Position numbers and translations under genes: made by a program. From MED-G105 sp039819085 (GTDB lineage Bacteria; Pseudomonadota; Alphaproteobacteria; Caulobacterales; Parvularculaceae), in contig JBCBSQ010000003.1 of NCBI GenBank assembly GCA_039819085.1, forward strand, positions 1 to 64,000: a stretch of DNA of 64,000 nt, in the 5' to 3' direction. Of the stretch, positions 1-6,489 are shown piece by piece; positions within the stretch are counted from its first letter, which is position 1; every line of letters begins with the position of its first letter. The notes beneath the pieces are model-generated. The model was not told where the DNA came from, did no database searches, and saw nothing but the letters and a program-made list of their open reading frames with translations.

Positions 1-27
1 TTCGTCCGAAAACCGCTTCCGAGCCAT
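1..27 (-). CDS. Start of an IS3-type transposase OrfA (partial)
   Basis: Only the first nine codons are in the window; they read MARKRFSDE on the minus strand, with AGGAGG placed 6 bases before the ATG. IS3-family OrfA proteins of alphaproteobacteria commonly begin this way (M-x-R-K-R-F-S/T-x-E), followed by a helix-turn-helix domain. Nine residues are too few for a firm identification. The call rests on this start, the strong ribosome binding site and the IS-like end just upstream. Confidence 0.4.
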
Positions 28-94
28 CAAAACCTCCTAATCCCAAACCAGAATCCATACCCGATTTCCGGTCCAGTTTTACGGGGCTAAGACA
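1..94 (-). mobile_element. Terminal end of an IS3-like insertion sequence
   Basis: On the minus strand, the stretch from 94 inward begins TGTCTTAGCCCCGTAAAACT, which resembles the TG-starting, AAAACTGGA-containing ends of some IS3-family elements. About 65 bp further in are a strong Shine-Dalgarno (AGGAGG) and an ATG at 27 that starts a transposase-like peptide. The element would therefore end near 94, and the rest lies beyond the left edge of the window. The opposite inverted repeat and the target duplication cannot be seen, so the boundary is an inference. Confidence 0.45.
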
Positions 95-385
95 ATGAAG
101 GCGGCGGAACAAGCGGGGCTGCAAAAGAGCGAAGCGCAGCGCCGCCGTGAAAACCTCATTGAACAGAACAAGCCTGCGCCGGTTCTGAAACCGAAGGGCC
201 TCGACGCTCAGGCGGTCGATCGCATGTCGTACTACCAGCGGCTCAATCGGGACCGTCAGCAGGCCGCTTACCCGCAGCGTCAGACGATCCACGCCGAAAA
301 CCGCCAACAAAGCCTCGCGCAATATCTGCTGGAACGCCAGCAGGCCGCGGTGATGTCGCCGCGTCAGCGCTTCAACCAAGCCTAG
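95..385 (+). pseudogene. 3' fragment of an unknown mobile-element gene, probably cut by the IS
   Basis: The open frame gives 96 residues rich in Gln, Arg and Ala (for example RMSYYQRLNRDRQQAAYPQR), predicted mostly helical. The first Met directly abuts the presumed IS end at 94 and has no ribosome binding site of its own. The most economical reading is that this is the C-terminal tail of a larger protein interrupted by the insertion. Its position before the PC4-like genes and the recombinase suggests a mobilisation or relaxase-type protein, but no catalytic motif remains and the identity is unknown. Confidence 0.4.
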
Positions 386-404
386 CAGAAGAAGGAGACG
401 AGAA

Positions 405-881
405 TTGGATCACTCGCATCAACCGCCCCAACGGAGCACGCAACAGAATGCGGCTCCGCAAGCCGAACCGCAGCCTGAAACGCCTGAAGTCTTTCAGCAA
501 GCGCGCCAACAAGCGCGTCCGCAAGCAGCGCAAAGCCCTGAGCCGCCGGTGCGGACTTTGAGAGATGGCGCGCTTTCCGCCTCCATCTGGGAGCGCCAGA
601 ACGGCGAAGGCCCGTCATATTCAACGAAGGTCGTGCGCAAATGGCGCGATGATGCGGGCCAGTTCCATGAGTCGAACAGCTATTCGGAATATGACCTGCC
701 GCGCCTCGCGGATCTGGCGCGCAACGCCAGCGACGTGATCTCAGGCCTCAAGCAAGGCCGTCAGCAAGAGGCGCCGCGGTTCGGTGAAGAACAACCTCCG
801 CAGACGAGCGCGCAGCAAGACTATCTGCAGGAGCGCCAGCAACCAGCCGGACCGACAAACGGGCGACGCCAAAGACGCTGA
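405..881 (+). CDS. PC4-like / conserved mobile-element protein, copy 1
   Basis: The protein has 158 aa. Its start is TTG at 405, chosen because GAAGGAGACG lies 5-14 bases upstream and the preceding gene stops at 385. The N-terminal ~45 residues are a Gln/Pro/Ala-rich disordered stretch. Residues ~48-115 form a small beta-rich domain (VRTLRDGALSASIWERQN ... LPRLADLARNASDVI) of the kind found in small proteins of alphaproteobacterial islands and sometimes annotated as transcriptional coactivator p15/PC4-like, a single-stranded DNA binding fold. The C-terminus is again low complexity. The gene at 1066 encodes a paralogue of the central domain. The role is unknown; a DNA-binding accessory function for the element is a guess. 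Confidence 0.6.
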   Translation: MDHSHQPPQRSTQQNAAPQAEPQPETPEVFQQARQQARPQAAQSPEPPVRTLRDGALSASIWERQNGEGPSYSTKVVRKWRDDAGQFHESNSYSEYDLPRLADLARNASDVISGLKQGRQQEAPRFGEEQPPQTSAQQDYLQERQQPAGPTNGRRQRR

Positions 882-921
882 TAAGCGACGCGATCACGGG
901 CCGCGCCGGTAAGGTGCGTGC

Positions 922-939
922 CCTATACCTCAGTATAGG
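922..939. promoter_or_regulatory. Palindrome upstream of the second PC4-like gene
   Basis: A perfect 6-bp inverted repeat, CCTATA-CCTCAG-TATAGG, lies 126 bases before the ATG at 1066, and an AT-rich stretch (TATTAATTCCTATC) follows directly. The placement fits an operator or promoter for the downstream gene. No cognate regulator is visible in the window. It could equally be a weak hairpin after the gene ending at 881. Confidence 0.3.
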
Positions 940-1065
940 TATTAATTCCTATCTTTTTGTGTTAGCCTGTTTGAAATCCTCCGGCTCAGAACGGCGCGCA
1001 TCATAAGGCGCGATTGTTCGAACCGGCGATTGATTACCCCAACCCCATAGAAAGGAGTCCAATCC

Positions 1066-1470
1066 ATGGACAAGAACAGACCTGCGCGCGTTTTGCGCGA
1101 CGGCAATCTCAAAGCCACCATCTGGGCCAATCGAAACGATAACGGCCTTTATTTTACGACCAGCCTCGCCAAGACGTATACGGATGCGCAGCACAATGTG
1201 CGCGATACCGGCAATTTTCACAGCGCCGATCTGTTACGGATCGCTGAGCTCTCACGGCTCGCCCATCATGCGGTGAACGAATTGCGCGCGGAATTCAAAC
1301 GCAGCAACGGGGCCGCCGGTCGGCAAGCGACCGCGCAGAACCAAGGCGCGCTGCCGTATCGAGAAACCGCCGCGGATCAACCGGCAGGGAAATCCGGACG
1401 CTTCTTCGAGGACGCCGATGTGCAAGGCGGTCATCAGGGCGCTGGTTCGGTTGATCCTGCGCTTCGATAA
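1066..1470 (+). CDS. PC4-like / conserved mobile-element protein, copy 2
   Basis: This 134-aa protein starts at an ATG with AAAGGAG 9 bases upstream. Residues 4-70 (ARVLRDGNLKATIWANRN ... LLRIAELSRLAHHAVNEL) align residue by residue with the central domain of the product of 405-881, keeping the pattern R-x-L-R-D-G-x-L-x-A-x-I-W. The pair therefore arose by duplication or by repeated acquisition. The last ~60 residues are low complexity and basic. No catalytic motif is seen. As for copy 1, nucleic-acid binding is suggested by the PC4-like pattern but not shown. Confidence 0.6.
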   Translation: MDKNRPARVLRDGNLKATIWANRNDNGLYFTTSLAKTYTDAQHNVRDTGNFHSADLLRIAELSRLAHHAVNELRAEFKRSNGAAGRQATAQNQGALPYRETAADQPAGKSGRFFEDADVQGGHQGAGSVDPALR

Positions 1471-1578
1471 TCGAAGGCGAACAAGCCAAGCGGCGGCGCT
1501 GCCGTCATGTATCGCGCGTGAGCGCCCCGCTTGCTTACCCATATTTGAAACCAAACCGAAAAGAGGAGCGCGAGAGGA

Positions 1579-1953
1579 TTGCCGCCGGGAGCTAAGAGTG
1601 AAACGCCTACTGAGGTTATAGAAACAGAGAAAGGCCTGAGCCTGACGCTCGATCTTGACGCCTATCTGAACCAGCTGGAAGATTGGGAGATTAGCAACGA
1701 GCAAAAGACGGAGTTCATCCTGACGCTCTGGAAACTGATGGTCTCCTTCGCTGAAATCGGCTTCGGGATTCATCCGGCCCAAACGGCGAACTCCACGGGA
1801 AGAAAATCGCTGAAAACCCCAGAAAACCTGAGCGTTTCAGCGCCGGATATGCTATACTCTCCGCATATTAAACGCATACAGAATAATGCTGATCTTGGGG
1901 CTGTGATTGACGGCCAGTCGGCCGAGATCAGCGGAGAGGAGACCCCGTCATGA
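1579..1953 (+). CDS. Small protein accompanying the serine recombinase
   Basis: The reading frame codes for 124 aa from a TTG at 1579, with GAGAGGA immediately before it and AAGAGGAG slightly further up. The central part (GLSLTLDLDAYLNQLEDWEI ... TLWKLMVSFAEIGFGIHP) is acidic and helical, followed by a less ordered tail. It overlaps the recombinase start by 4 bases, so the two are translationally coupled. From memory, similar short ORFs precede recombinases of this type in alphaproteobacterial islands. Function is unknown; a directionality or regulatory factor is possible but unsupported by any recognised domain. Confidence 0.55.
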   Translation: MPPGAKSETPTEVIETEKGLSLTLDLDAYLNQLEDWEISNEQKTEFILTLWKLMVSFAEIGFGIHPAQTANSTGRKSLKTPENLSVSAPDMLYSPHIKRIQNNADLGAVIDGQSAEISGEETPS

Positions 1954-3638
1954 GCAGCGCAGCCTGTGAAATCCAACACATCAAAAAGGCGGTTATCTAT
2001 TGCCGAATCTCGACGCTCGCGCAGGTCCACAAAGGCCATGGCCTCGCCAGTCAGGAAACCCGTTGCCGGGAATTCGCTCGCGCCAAGGGCTATCAGGTGG
2101 AGAAGGTCTTTACCGATAAGGCCGTCTCCGGCGGAATCATCGATCGCCCCGGCATTCAGGCGGCGCTCGGCCATCTCAAGAAGAATCGCAACGCGGGCGA
2201 GTATGTTCTCCTCATCGACGATATCAGCCGGATGGCTCGGGACATTCGCGCGCATCTCGATTTGCGAGATGCGATCAAAGAAGCGGGCGCGAGCCTCGAA
2301 AGCCCCTCGATTGAGTTCGGCGAGGATTCCGATTCCGTCCTTGTGGAAAACCTGCTCGCCTCGGTCTCGCAGCACCAGCGCCAGAAAGGCGCGGAGCAAA
2401 CCAAGAATCGCATGCGCGCGCGGATGATGAACGGGTATTACCCGTTCTCGCCGCCGCTCGGGTACAAAAGCGAGCGCATCTCTGGCCGCGGCAAGGTGAT
2501 GGTGAGGGATGAACCGCTCGCCTCAATTATCGCCGAAGCGCTTGAAGGATACGCCTGCGGACGGTTTGAAACGCAAGGCGAAGTCGCCCGGCACCTGAAA
2601 GCGCAACCGGAGTTTCCCAAGAACCGCTATGGCGAGGTGACGATTGAGGCGGTCAACCGCATTCTGACGCGGCCCTTCTATGCGGGGGTGATCGGTAAGC
2701 ATGAATGGGGCGTCTCGCTGCGCGAGGCGCAGCACGAGGCGCTGATCACCTATGAGACGCATTGCAAGATCCAGGAGCGGCTTGCCGGCCATGCGCTCGC
2801 GCCAGCCCGCGCCGATATCTCAAACGATTTTATCCTGCGCGGGAATGTGGCTTGCGCCTCTTGCGGCCATCCGCTCACCGCCTGTTGGTCGAAGTCCAAG
2901 ACCGGCAAGAAGCACGCCTATTACATGTGCTTCAAAAAGGGCTGTACGGAGTATCGCAAGTCGATCCGGCGGGATGCCATCGAAGCCGATTTCGCGGAGC
3001 TCCTCTCACGGCTCCGGCCCGCCCGCGAAATGGTCGAGATCGCCTTCGGGATGCTACAGGACGTCTGGGACCAGTTGCTCGCGCGTGGGGCGATCCAGCG
3101 CCTCGCGCTCAATAAAAACATCCGCGATGCGGAAACCCAGGTCCAGAAACTTGTGGCGCGGATTGTCGAAACCGAATCGCCGAGTGTTATTGCCGCCTAT
3201 GAGAAAAAGATCGCCGCGCTGGAAAGCGGGCTCGTTCTCGACCGTGAAAAGCTCCGCGATATCGGCAAGCCAAAGAAGGCATTCGGGGAGGTGTTCGAAC
3301 TCGCCCTCGGCTTCCTCGCAAACCCGCAGAAACTCTGGGACTCTGGGGTTATCGAGCACCGCCAAACTGTCCTGAAACTGGCCTTTGCGGAGCGTCCCGC
3401 CTATTGCCGGAAAAGAGGGTTTTCGAACCCCGAGGCGTCCTTGCCGTTCAAGGCTTTGGGGGCGATCTGCGGGAATGGCTCCCTAATGGCGGAGAGAGAG
3501 GGATTCGAACCCTCGGTACGCTTGCGCGCACAACGGTTTTCGAGACCGCCCCGTTCAACCACTCCGGCACCTCTCCGGGGAAGCGGAGGCAATAGCCTCC
3601 AGCGTCGTGAGATTCAAGAAGGGACCGCTCGCCAGTAG
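1950..3638 (+). CDS. Large serine recombinase (integrase) of the element
   Basis: This site-specific recombinase would integrate and excise the element. The N-terminal resolvase domain (residues ~10-150) begins AVIYCRISTLAQ; the Ser in CRIS is the expected nucleophile. Arg residues follow in ISRMARD and the R-rich stretch before the recombinase domain (GYYPFSPPLGYKS). A zinc ribbon is visible at about residue 295 (CASC) and 325-330 (CFKKGC), then a coiled coil. The frame stays open to 3638, but codons after about 513 lie antisense over the tRNA-Ser gene and beyond it. The native element-encoded C-terminus therefore probably ends in or near the attachment site, and the last ~50 residues are host-derived. 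Confidence 0.9.
   Translation: MSSAACEIQHIKKAVIYCRISTLAQVHKGHGLASQETRCREFARAKGYQVEKVFTDKAVSGGIIDRPGIQAALGHLKKNRNAGEYVLLIDDISRMARDIRAHLDLRDAIKEAGASLESPSIEFGEDSDSVLVENLLASVSQHQRQKGAEQTKNRMRARMMNGYYPFSPPLGYKSERISGRGKVMVRDEPLASIIAEALEGYACGRFETQGEVARHLKAQPEFPKNRYGEVTIEAVNRILTRPFYAGVIGKHEWGVSLREAQHEALITYETHCKIQERLAGHALAPARADISNDFILRGNVACASCGHPLTACWSKSKTGKKHAYYMCFKKGCTEYRKSIRRDAIEADFAELLSRLRPAREMVEIAFGMLQDVWDQLLARGAIQRLALNKNIRDAETQVQKLVARIVETESPSVIAAYEKKIAALESGLVLDREKLRDIGKPKKAFGEVFELALGFLANPQKLWDSGVIEHRQTVLKLAFAERPAYCRKRGFSNPEASLPFKALGAICGNGSLMAEREGFEPSVRLRAQRFSRPPRSTTPAPLRGSGGNSLQRREIQEGTARQ
3487..3576 (-). tRNA. tRNA-Ser (anticodon CGA)
   Basis: Read on the minus strand, the gene begins GGAGAGGTGCCGGAGTGGTT and pairs its 7-bp acceptor with TCTCTCC at 3491-3497. 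The anticodon loop CTCGAAA gives CGA, and the T arm carries GGTTCGAATCC. A long variable arm is present, as expected for tRNA-Ser. The discriminator base is G, and CCA is encoded (3487-3489). The 3' end faces the mobile element, the usual arrangement for an integration site. The recombinase frame overlaps the whole gene in antisense. Confidence 0.95.
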
Positions 3639-4196
3639 AAAGGGCCCGTGCAAAGCCATGAGAGCGGGGCCGGCGCCGCCGCCATTTTCTGGCGTCATCG
3701 GCGATCCATCACCCTGACGCAGAGCGTCTGATCGCAGCTTCATCCGCTATTCGGTTTCCGGGGAAGGCGAGAACACTCCGCTGTATGGGTGGGCGCATGA
3801 TCAGGCGACCGCAGGCGATGCCGTATTCGTCGATGCAGAAGGTCCGCCTGCGGGACTCGAAGACCGCCGCCGCTTCGAAGACGCTGATCGTCTCTGACGA
3901 GTTCATGTTTTGACGCGTGGGCTTGGTCAGCGCGGCTCAAGAAGGGCTTCGATAACGCGCTATGGCGCGACGACTGGCGTTGGCGTTTGTCATCTGAACG
4001 GGTTGAATTCGCCATGGCTGGTTGATGGCCCCAAGGTTGAGCAGGCCTTGATCGCCAGGCTTCGCGCGCAGACGTACTGCCGGCGCGCGACTTGTCGTCA
4101 CCCTTAACGGCGGTTACTCCCTCCGCCCAGGCTGGTTCTGGCGGAATTGGTGATTGCGACCCGGAGGGTCGGCGCGGTGATGATGGCGTTCGTAGA
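3577..4196. other. 620-bp stretch without a convincing gene
   Basis: No frame here gives a protein I recognise. A perfect hairpin, GGAGGC-AATA-GCCTCC, sits at 3585-3600 just upstream of the tRNA. Short open frames exist on both strands (a 65-codon minus-strand frame at 3709-3906, and a plus-strand piece near 3911-4018 reading ARLKKGFDNALWRDDWRWRL), but each lacks a ribosome binding site or is interrupted by stops. The area may hold remains of a decayed gene next to the island boundary. Confidence 0.4.
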
Positions 4197-4982
4197 ATGA
4201 AAGTCCTGGCGGTCGGCGCTGGAAACATGGGCGGCGCATTGCTGCGGCGATGGGTTGATATGCCGGATGCGGCGTTCGCCGCTGTTGATCCAACCGCGCA
4301 GCCGATTGACGGGGTGGCGTGGGCGCGCGGGGCTGAGATGCTGGGCGCGGGTGAGTTCGACATTGTTGTTCTGGCGGTGAAGCCGCAGCTGATCGACGCC
4401 GTCGCCCCGGTCTACGCCGCCCGTCTCGCATCGGCGGGCGTTGTCGCCTCGATCGCGGCGGGCGTGTCAATTGCGCGGCTGGAAGCGCTCTTCGGCGATG
4501 TCGGGGTTGTCCGTATGATGCCGAACCTGCCGGCGCAAATCGGCAAAGGCGTCAGCGCGCTCTGCGCGAACGGCCACGCGAGCCAGGAGGCGCGCGCCAT
4601 GGTCGAACGGCTCGCCGAAGCGGCGGGCGAGGTCGTCTGGATGGACGATGAAGACATGATCGACCGGTTCACGGCTATCGCCGGCAGTGGGCCAGGGTAT
4701 GTGTTTGAGATTGCGCGCCAGTTTGTCGCCGCGGCGTCGGAGCTTGGATTCCCGGACGAAGAGGCCCGTCGGATCGTCTTGCGCACCATTGAGGGGGCCG
4801 TCGCGCTCGCGCTTGACGACGGGCGGCCGCTTGCGGAGATGCGCGCCGCCGTGACGAGCAAGAACGGCACGACCGAGGCCGGCCTGGCGGAGCTAATGCG
4901 GGATGGGCGGCTTGCGGCGCTCATGTCCAAAACGGTGAACGCCGCCTACGCTCGGGCTCGCGAATTGGCTGACCCGGATTGA
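4197..4982 (+). CDS. proC: Pyrroline-5-carboxylate reductase
   Basis: ProC catalyses the last step of proline synthesis, NAD(P)H-dependent reduction of 1-pyrroline-5-carboxylate to proline. The 261-aa product is of normal length. It starts MKVLAVGAGNMGGALL, a Rossmann fold with GxGxMG, and continues with VVLAVKPQLI. The conserved C-terminal signature region appears as FTAIAGSGPGYVFE and later VTSKNGTTEAGL, which contributes to the dimer active site. The frame is open further upstream to 4092, but the extra 35 residues are not ProC-like, so the ATG at 4197 is preferred. The gene stands alone on this strand before a short ORF. Confidence 0.95.
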   Translation: MKVLAVGAGNMGGALLRRWVDMPDAAFAAVDPTAQPIDGVAWARGAEMLGAGEFDIVVLAVKPQLIDAVAPVYAARLASAGVVASIAAGVSIARLEALFGDVGVVRMMPNLPAQIGKGVSALCANGHASQEARAMVERLAEAAGEVVWMDDEDMIDRFTAIAGSGPGYVFEIARQFVAAASELGFPDEEARRIVLRTIEGAVALALDDGRPLAEMRAAVTSKNGTTEAGLAELMRDGRLAALMSKTVNAAYARARELADPD

Positions 4983-5058
4983 CGTTCAGGGTTGCCGATC
5001 CAAAGACGCCGGCACCGTCGTAGCATCTCCATTACGCAAGGATGGCCCAAGACACGAA

Positions 5059-5253
5059 ATGACCCAGGAACCTTTGGACGCGCTGCTCGGATACGCCGCT
5101 GCGCTATATAGTGAAGCTGACGGCGCGCCGATCGACCACGCCAGGCGCCAGGGCTGGGTCGATGATGATGGTCAGATCACGAAGGCTGGCAAGGACGCGC
5201 TCAAAGCGTTGTCAGAGCAGAAAGGCACCCGCAGCGCGTTCCGGATTGGCTGA
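5059..5253 (+). CDS. Small conserved-looking protein of unknown function
   Basis: Sixty-four codons from an ATG, 76 bases after proC on the same strand, with only a weak ribosome binding site. The sequence (MTQEPLDALLGYAAALYSEA ... ITKAGKDALKALSEQ) is mixed helical with a winged-helix flavour and no Cys or membrane segment. Composition and codon use match the neighbours, which favours a real gene. Function is unknown. It ends 18 bases before the convergent DUF6702-HupE gene. Confidence 0.5.
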   Translation: MTQEPLDALLGYAAALYSEADGAPIDHARRQGWVDDDGQITKAGKDALKALSEQKGTRSAFRIG

Positions 5254-5270
5254 GCCGTCGCCAGAGAAGT

Positions 5271-6458
5271 TCATCCGCCGAACGCGCGCGATAGGGTCCA
5301 ATAGGCGCCCACCAGCGCGACGCCCAACGATCCCGGAACGACCACAACCTTTCGATATCTCGGATCGCCGAAGAACCAGCTGAGGGCGGCGAAGGCGATC
5401 GCGACGACGCACAGCTGGCCTATTTCGACGCCAATGTTGAAGGCGAGCAGCGACGCCGCCAACTGGCCGGCCGGCAGCCCGATTTCCGACAGCGCCCCGG
5501 CGAAGCCAAGGCCATGCAACAGGCCGAAACCGAACACGACCGCTGGTCGCCATCTGGCGGGATTCTTCAAGACGAGGTTTTCAACGCCGACATAGGCGAT
5601 CGACAGAGCGATTAGGGTCTCGATGAGCCGCGGCGGCAGGTCGACAACGCCGAGGGTGGCCAGCGCCAATGTCACCGAGTGGGCGAGGGTAAAGGCGCTC
5701 ACCTGCCAGATCAGCGGCCGCAACTTTGTCGTGGAGAGAAAAAGTCCGAGGACGAAGAGAATGTGGTCGATCCCCATCGGGATGATGTGCTGGAAACCGA
5801 TCACGAGATATCGACCGAAGCTCTCGCCGATCGGCGCCGTCGGCGGCGACATGTCCGGCGATGCAAGCCGCTCGGTGGCGGCTGGCGACAGTGCGGTCCG
5901 CCCAAATGTTTTTGGCGTCCGGTCGCGGCCGAAGATCAGCGTGCCGACGGCGCCGGCGATCCTGAGATTGACGTGATTGACGTGTTCGCCCGGGAGATCC
6001 TTCATCAGCTGCGAGGCGACAGTGACGGCTGGCGGCGGAATAGGCAGGGGAATTTCCTGATAAACAAAGACGAACTCGCCTTGCGTCTGCGCCCCGACGA
6101 ACTCAAGCGGGAGCGGCGCGCCGGCGGCGTCTGTCAGCGAAAAACGTTGCTCGACGTAAAGCCCCAGGCGCGCGAGCCCCTCGACCTTGTCGAGCGTCTC
6201 CGATTGTGATCCGCCCGCTGCATGGATAGCCTCAAGCGCATGTTCCGCATGCAGCCGGTGGATCACCTCAAGCGATGCGGCCTGAGGGTTCCACTCAACC
6301 GAGGTGAGCGTGAAGGCGGCGTTGTGGCCGTGCGCAGGGGAGATCGCCGAGAGCAGCCACGAAGCAACAAGAAATGCTAAGGCCCAATACCGTCCCGGCG
6401 CCGCCGGAGCGTCGCCGGGGGGAGAATACAAGGTCATTTTCGACCAACCTGGCGGCAT
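5271..6458 (-). CDS. DUF6702-HupE/UreJ fusion membrane protein
   Basis: The 395-aa protein starts with a signal sequence (RYWALAFLVASWLLSAISPA, then HGHNAA). Residues ~45-185 resemble the periplasmic DUF6702 domain. The C-terminal half (from GFQHIIPMGIDHILFVLGLF) is a HupE/UreJ-type multi-span membrane domain with several His residues in the first helix and LLHGLGFAGALSEIG later. HupE/UreJ relatives are linked to nickel or cobalt uptake; this subgroup's substrate is not known. It follows the M1 peptidase gene by 31 bases on the same strand, so the two probably form an operon. The start may instead be the ATG at 6437, which has a better upstream AGG. Confidence 0.75.
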   Translation of the reverse strand: MPPGWSKMTLYSPPGDAPAAPGRYWALAFLVASWLLSAISPAHGHNAAFTLTSVEWNPQAASLEVIHRLHAEHALEAIHAAGGSQSETLDKVEGLARLGLYVEQRFSLTDAAGAPLPLEFVGAQTQGEFVFVYQEIPLPIPPPAVTVASQLMKDLPGEHVNHVNLRIAGAVGTLIFGRDRTPKTFGRTALSPAATERLASPDMSPPTAPIGESFGRYLVIGFQHIIPMGIDHILFVLGLFLSTTKLRPLIWQVSAFTLAHSVTLALATLGVVDLPPRLIETLIALSIAYVGVENLVLKNPARWRPAVVFGFGLLHGLGFAGALSEIGLPAGQLAASLLAFNIGVEIGQLCVVAIAFAALSWFFGDPRYRKVVVVPGSLGVALVGAYWTLSRAFGG

Positions 6459-6489
6459 CCGCGCGAGCTAGGGGGAAAAGCGGCGGCCG

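Noticed and set aside
4092..4196. Extended proC start
   Set aside because: The added residues are not part of the ProC fold; the Rossmann motif begins right at the ATG at 4197.
3740..4363. 207-codon minus-strand open frame beside proC
   Set aside because: Half of it is antisense to proC, the composition is Arg/Pro/Ser-rich and there is no recognisable domain or ribosome binding site.
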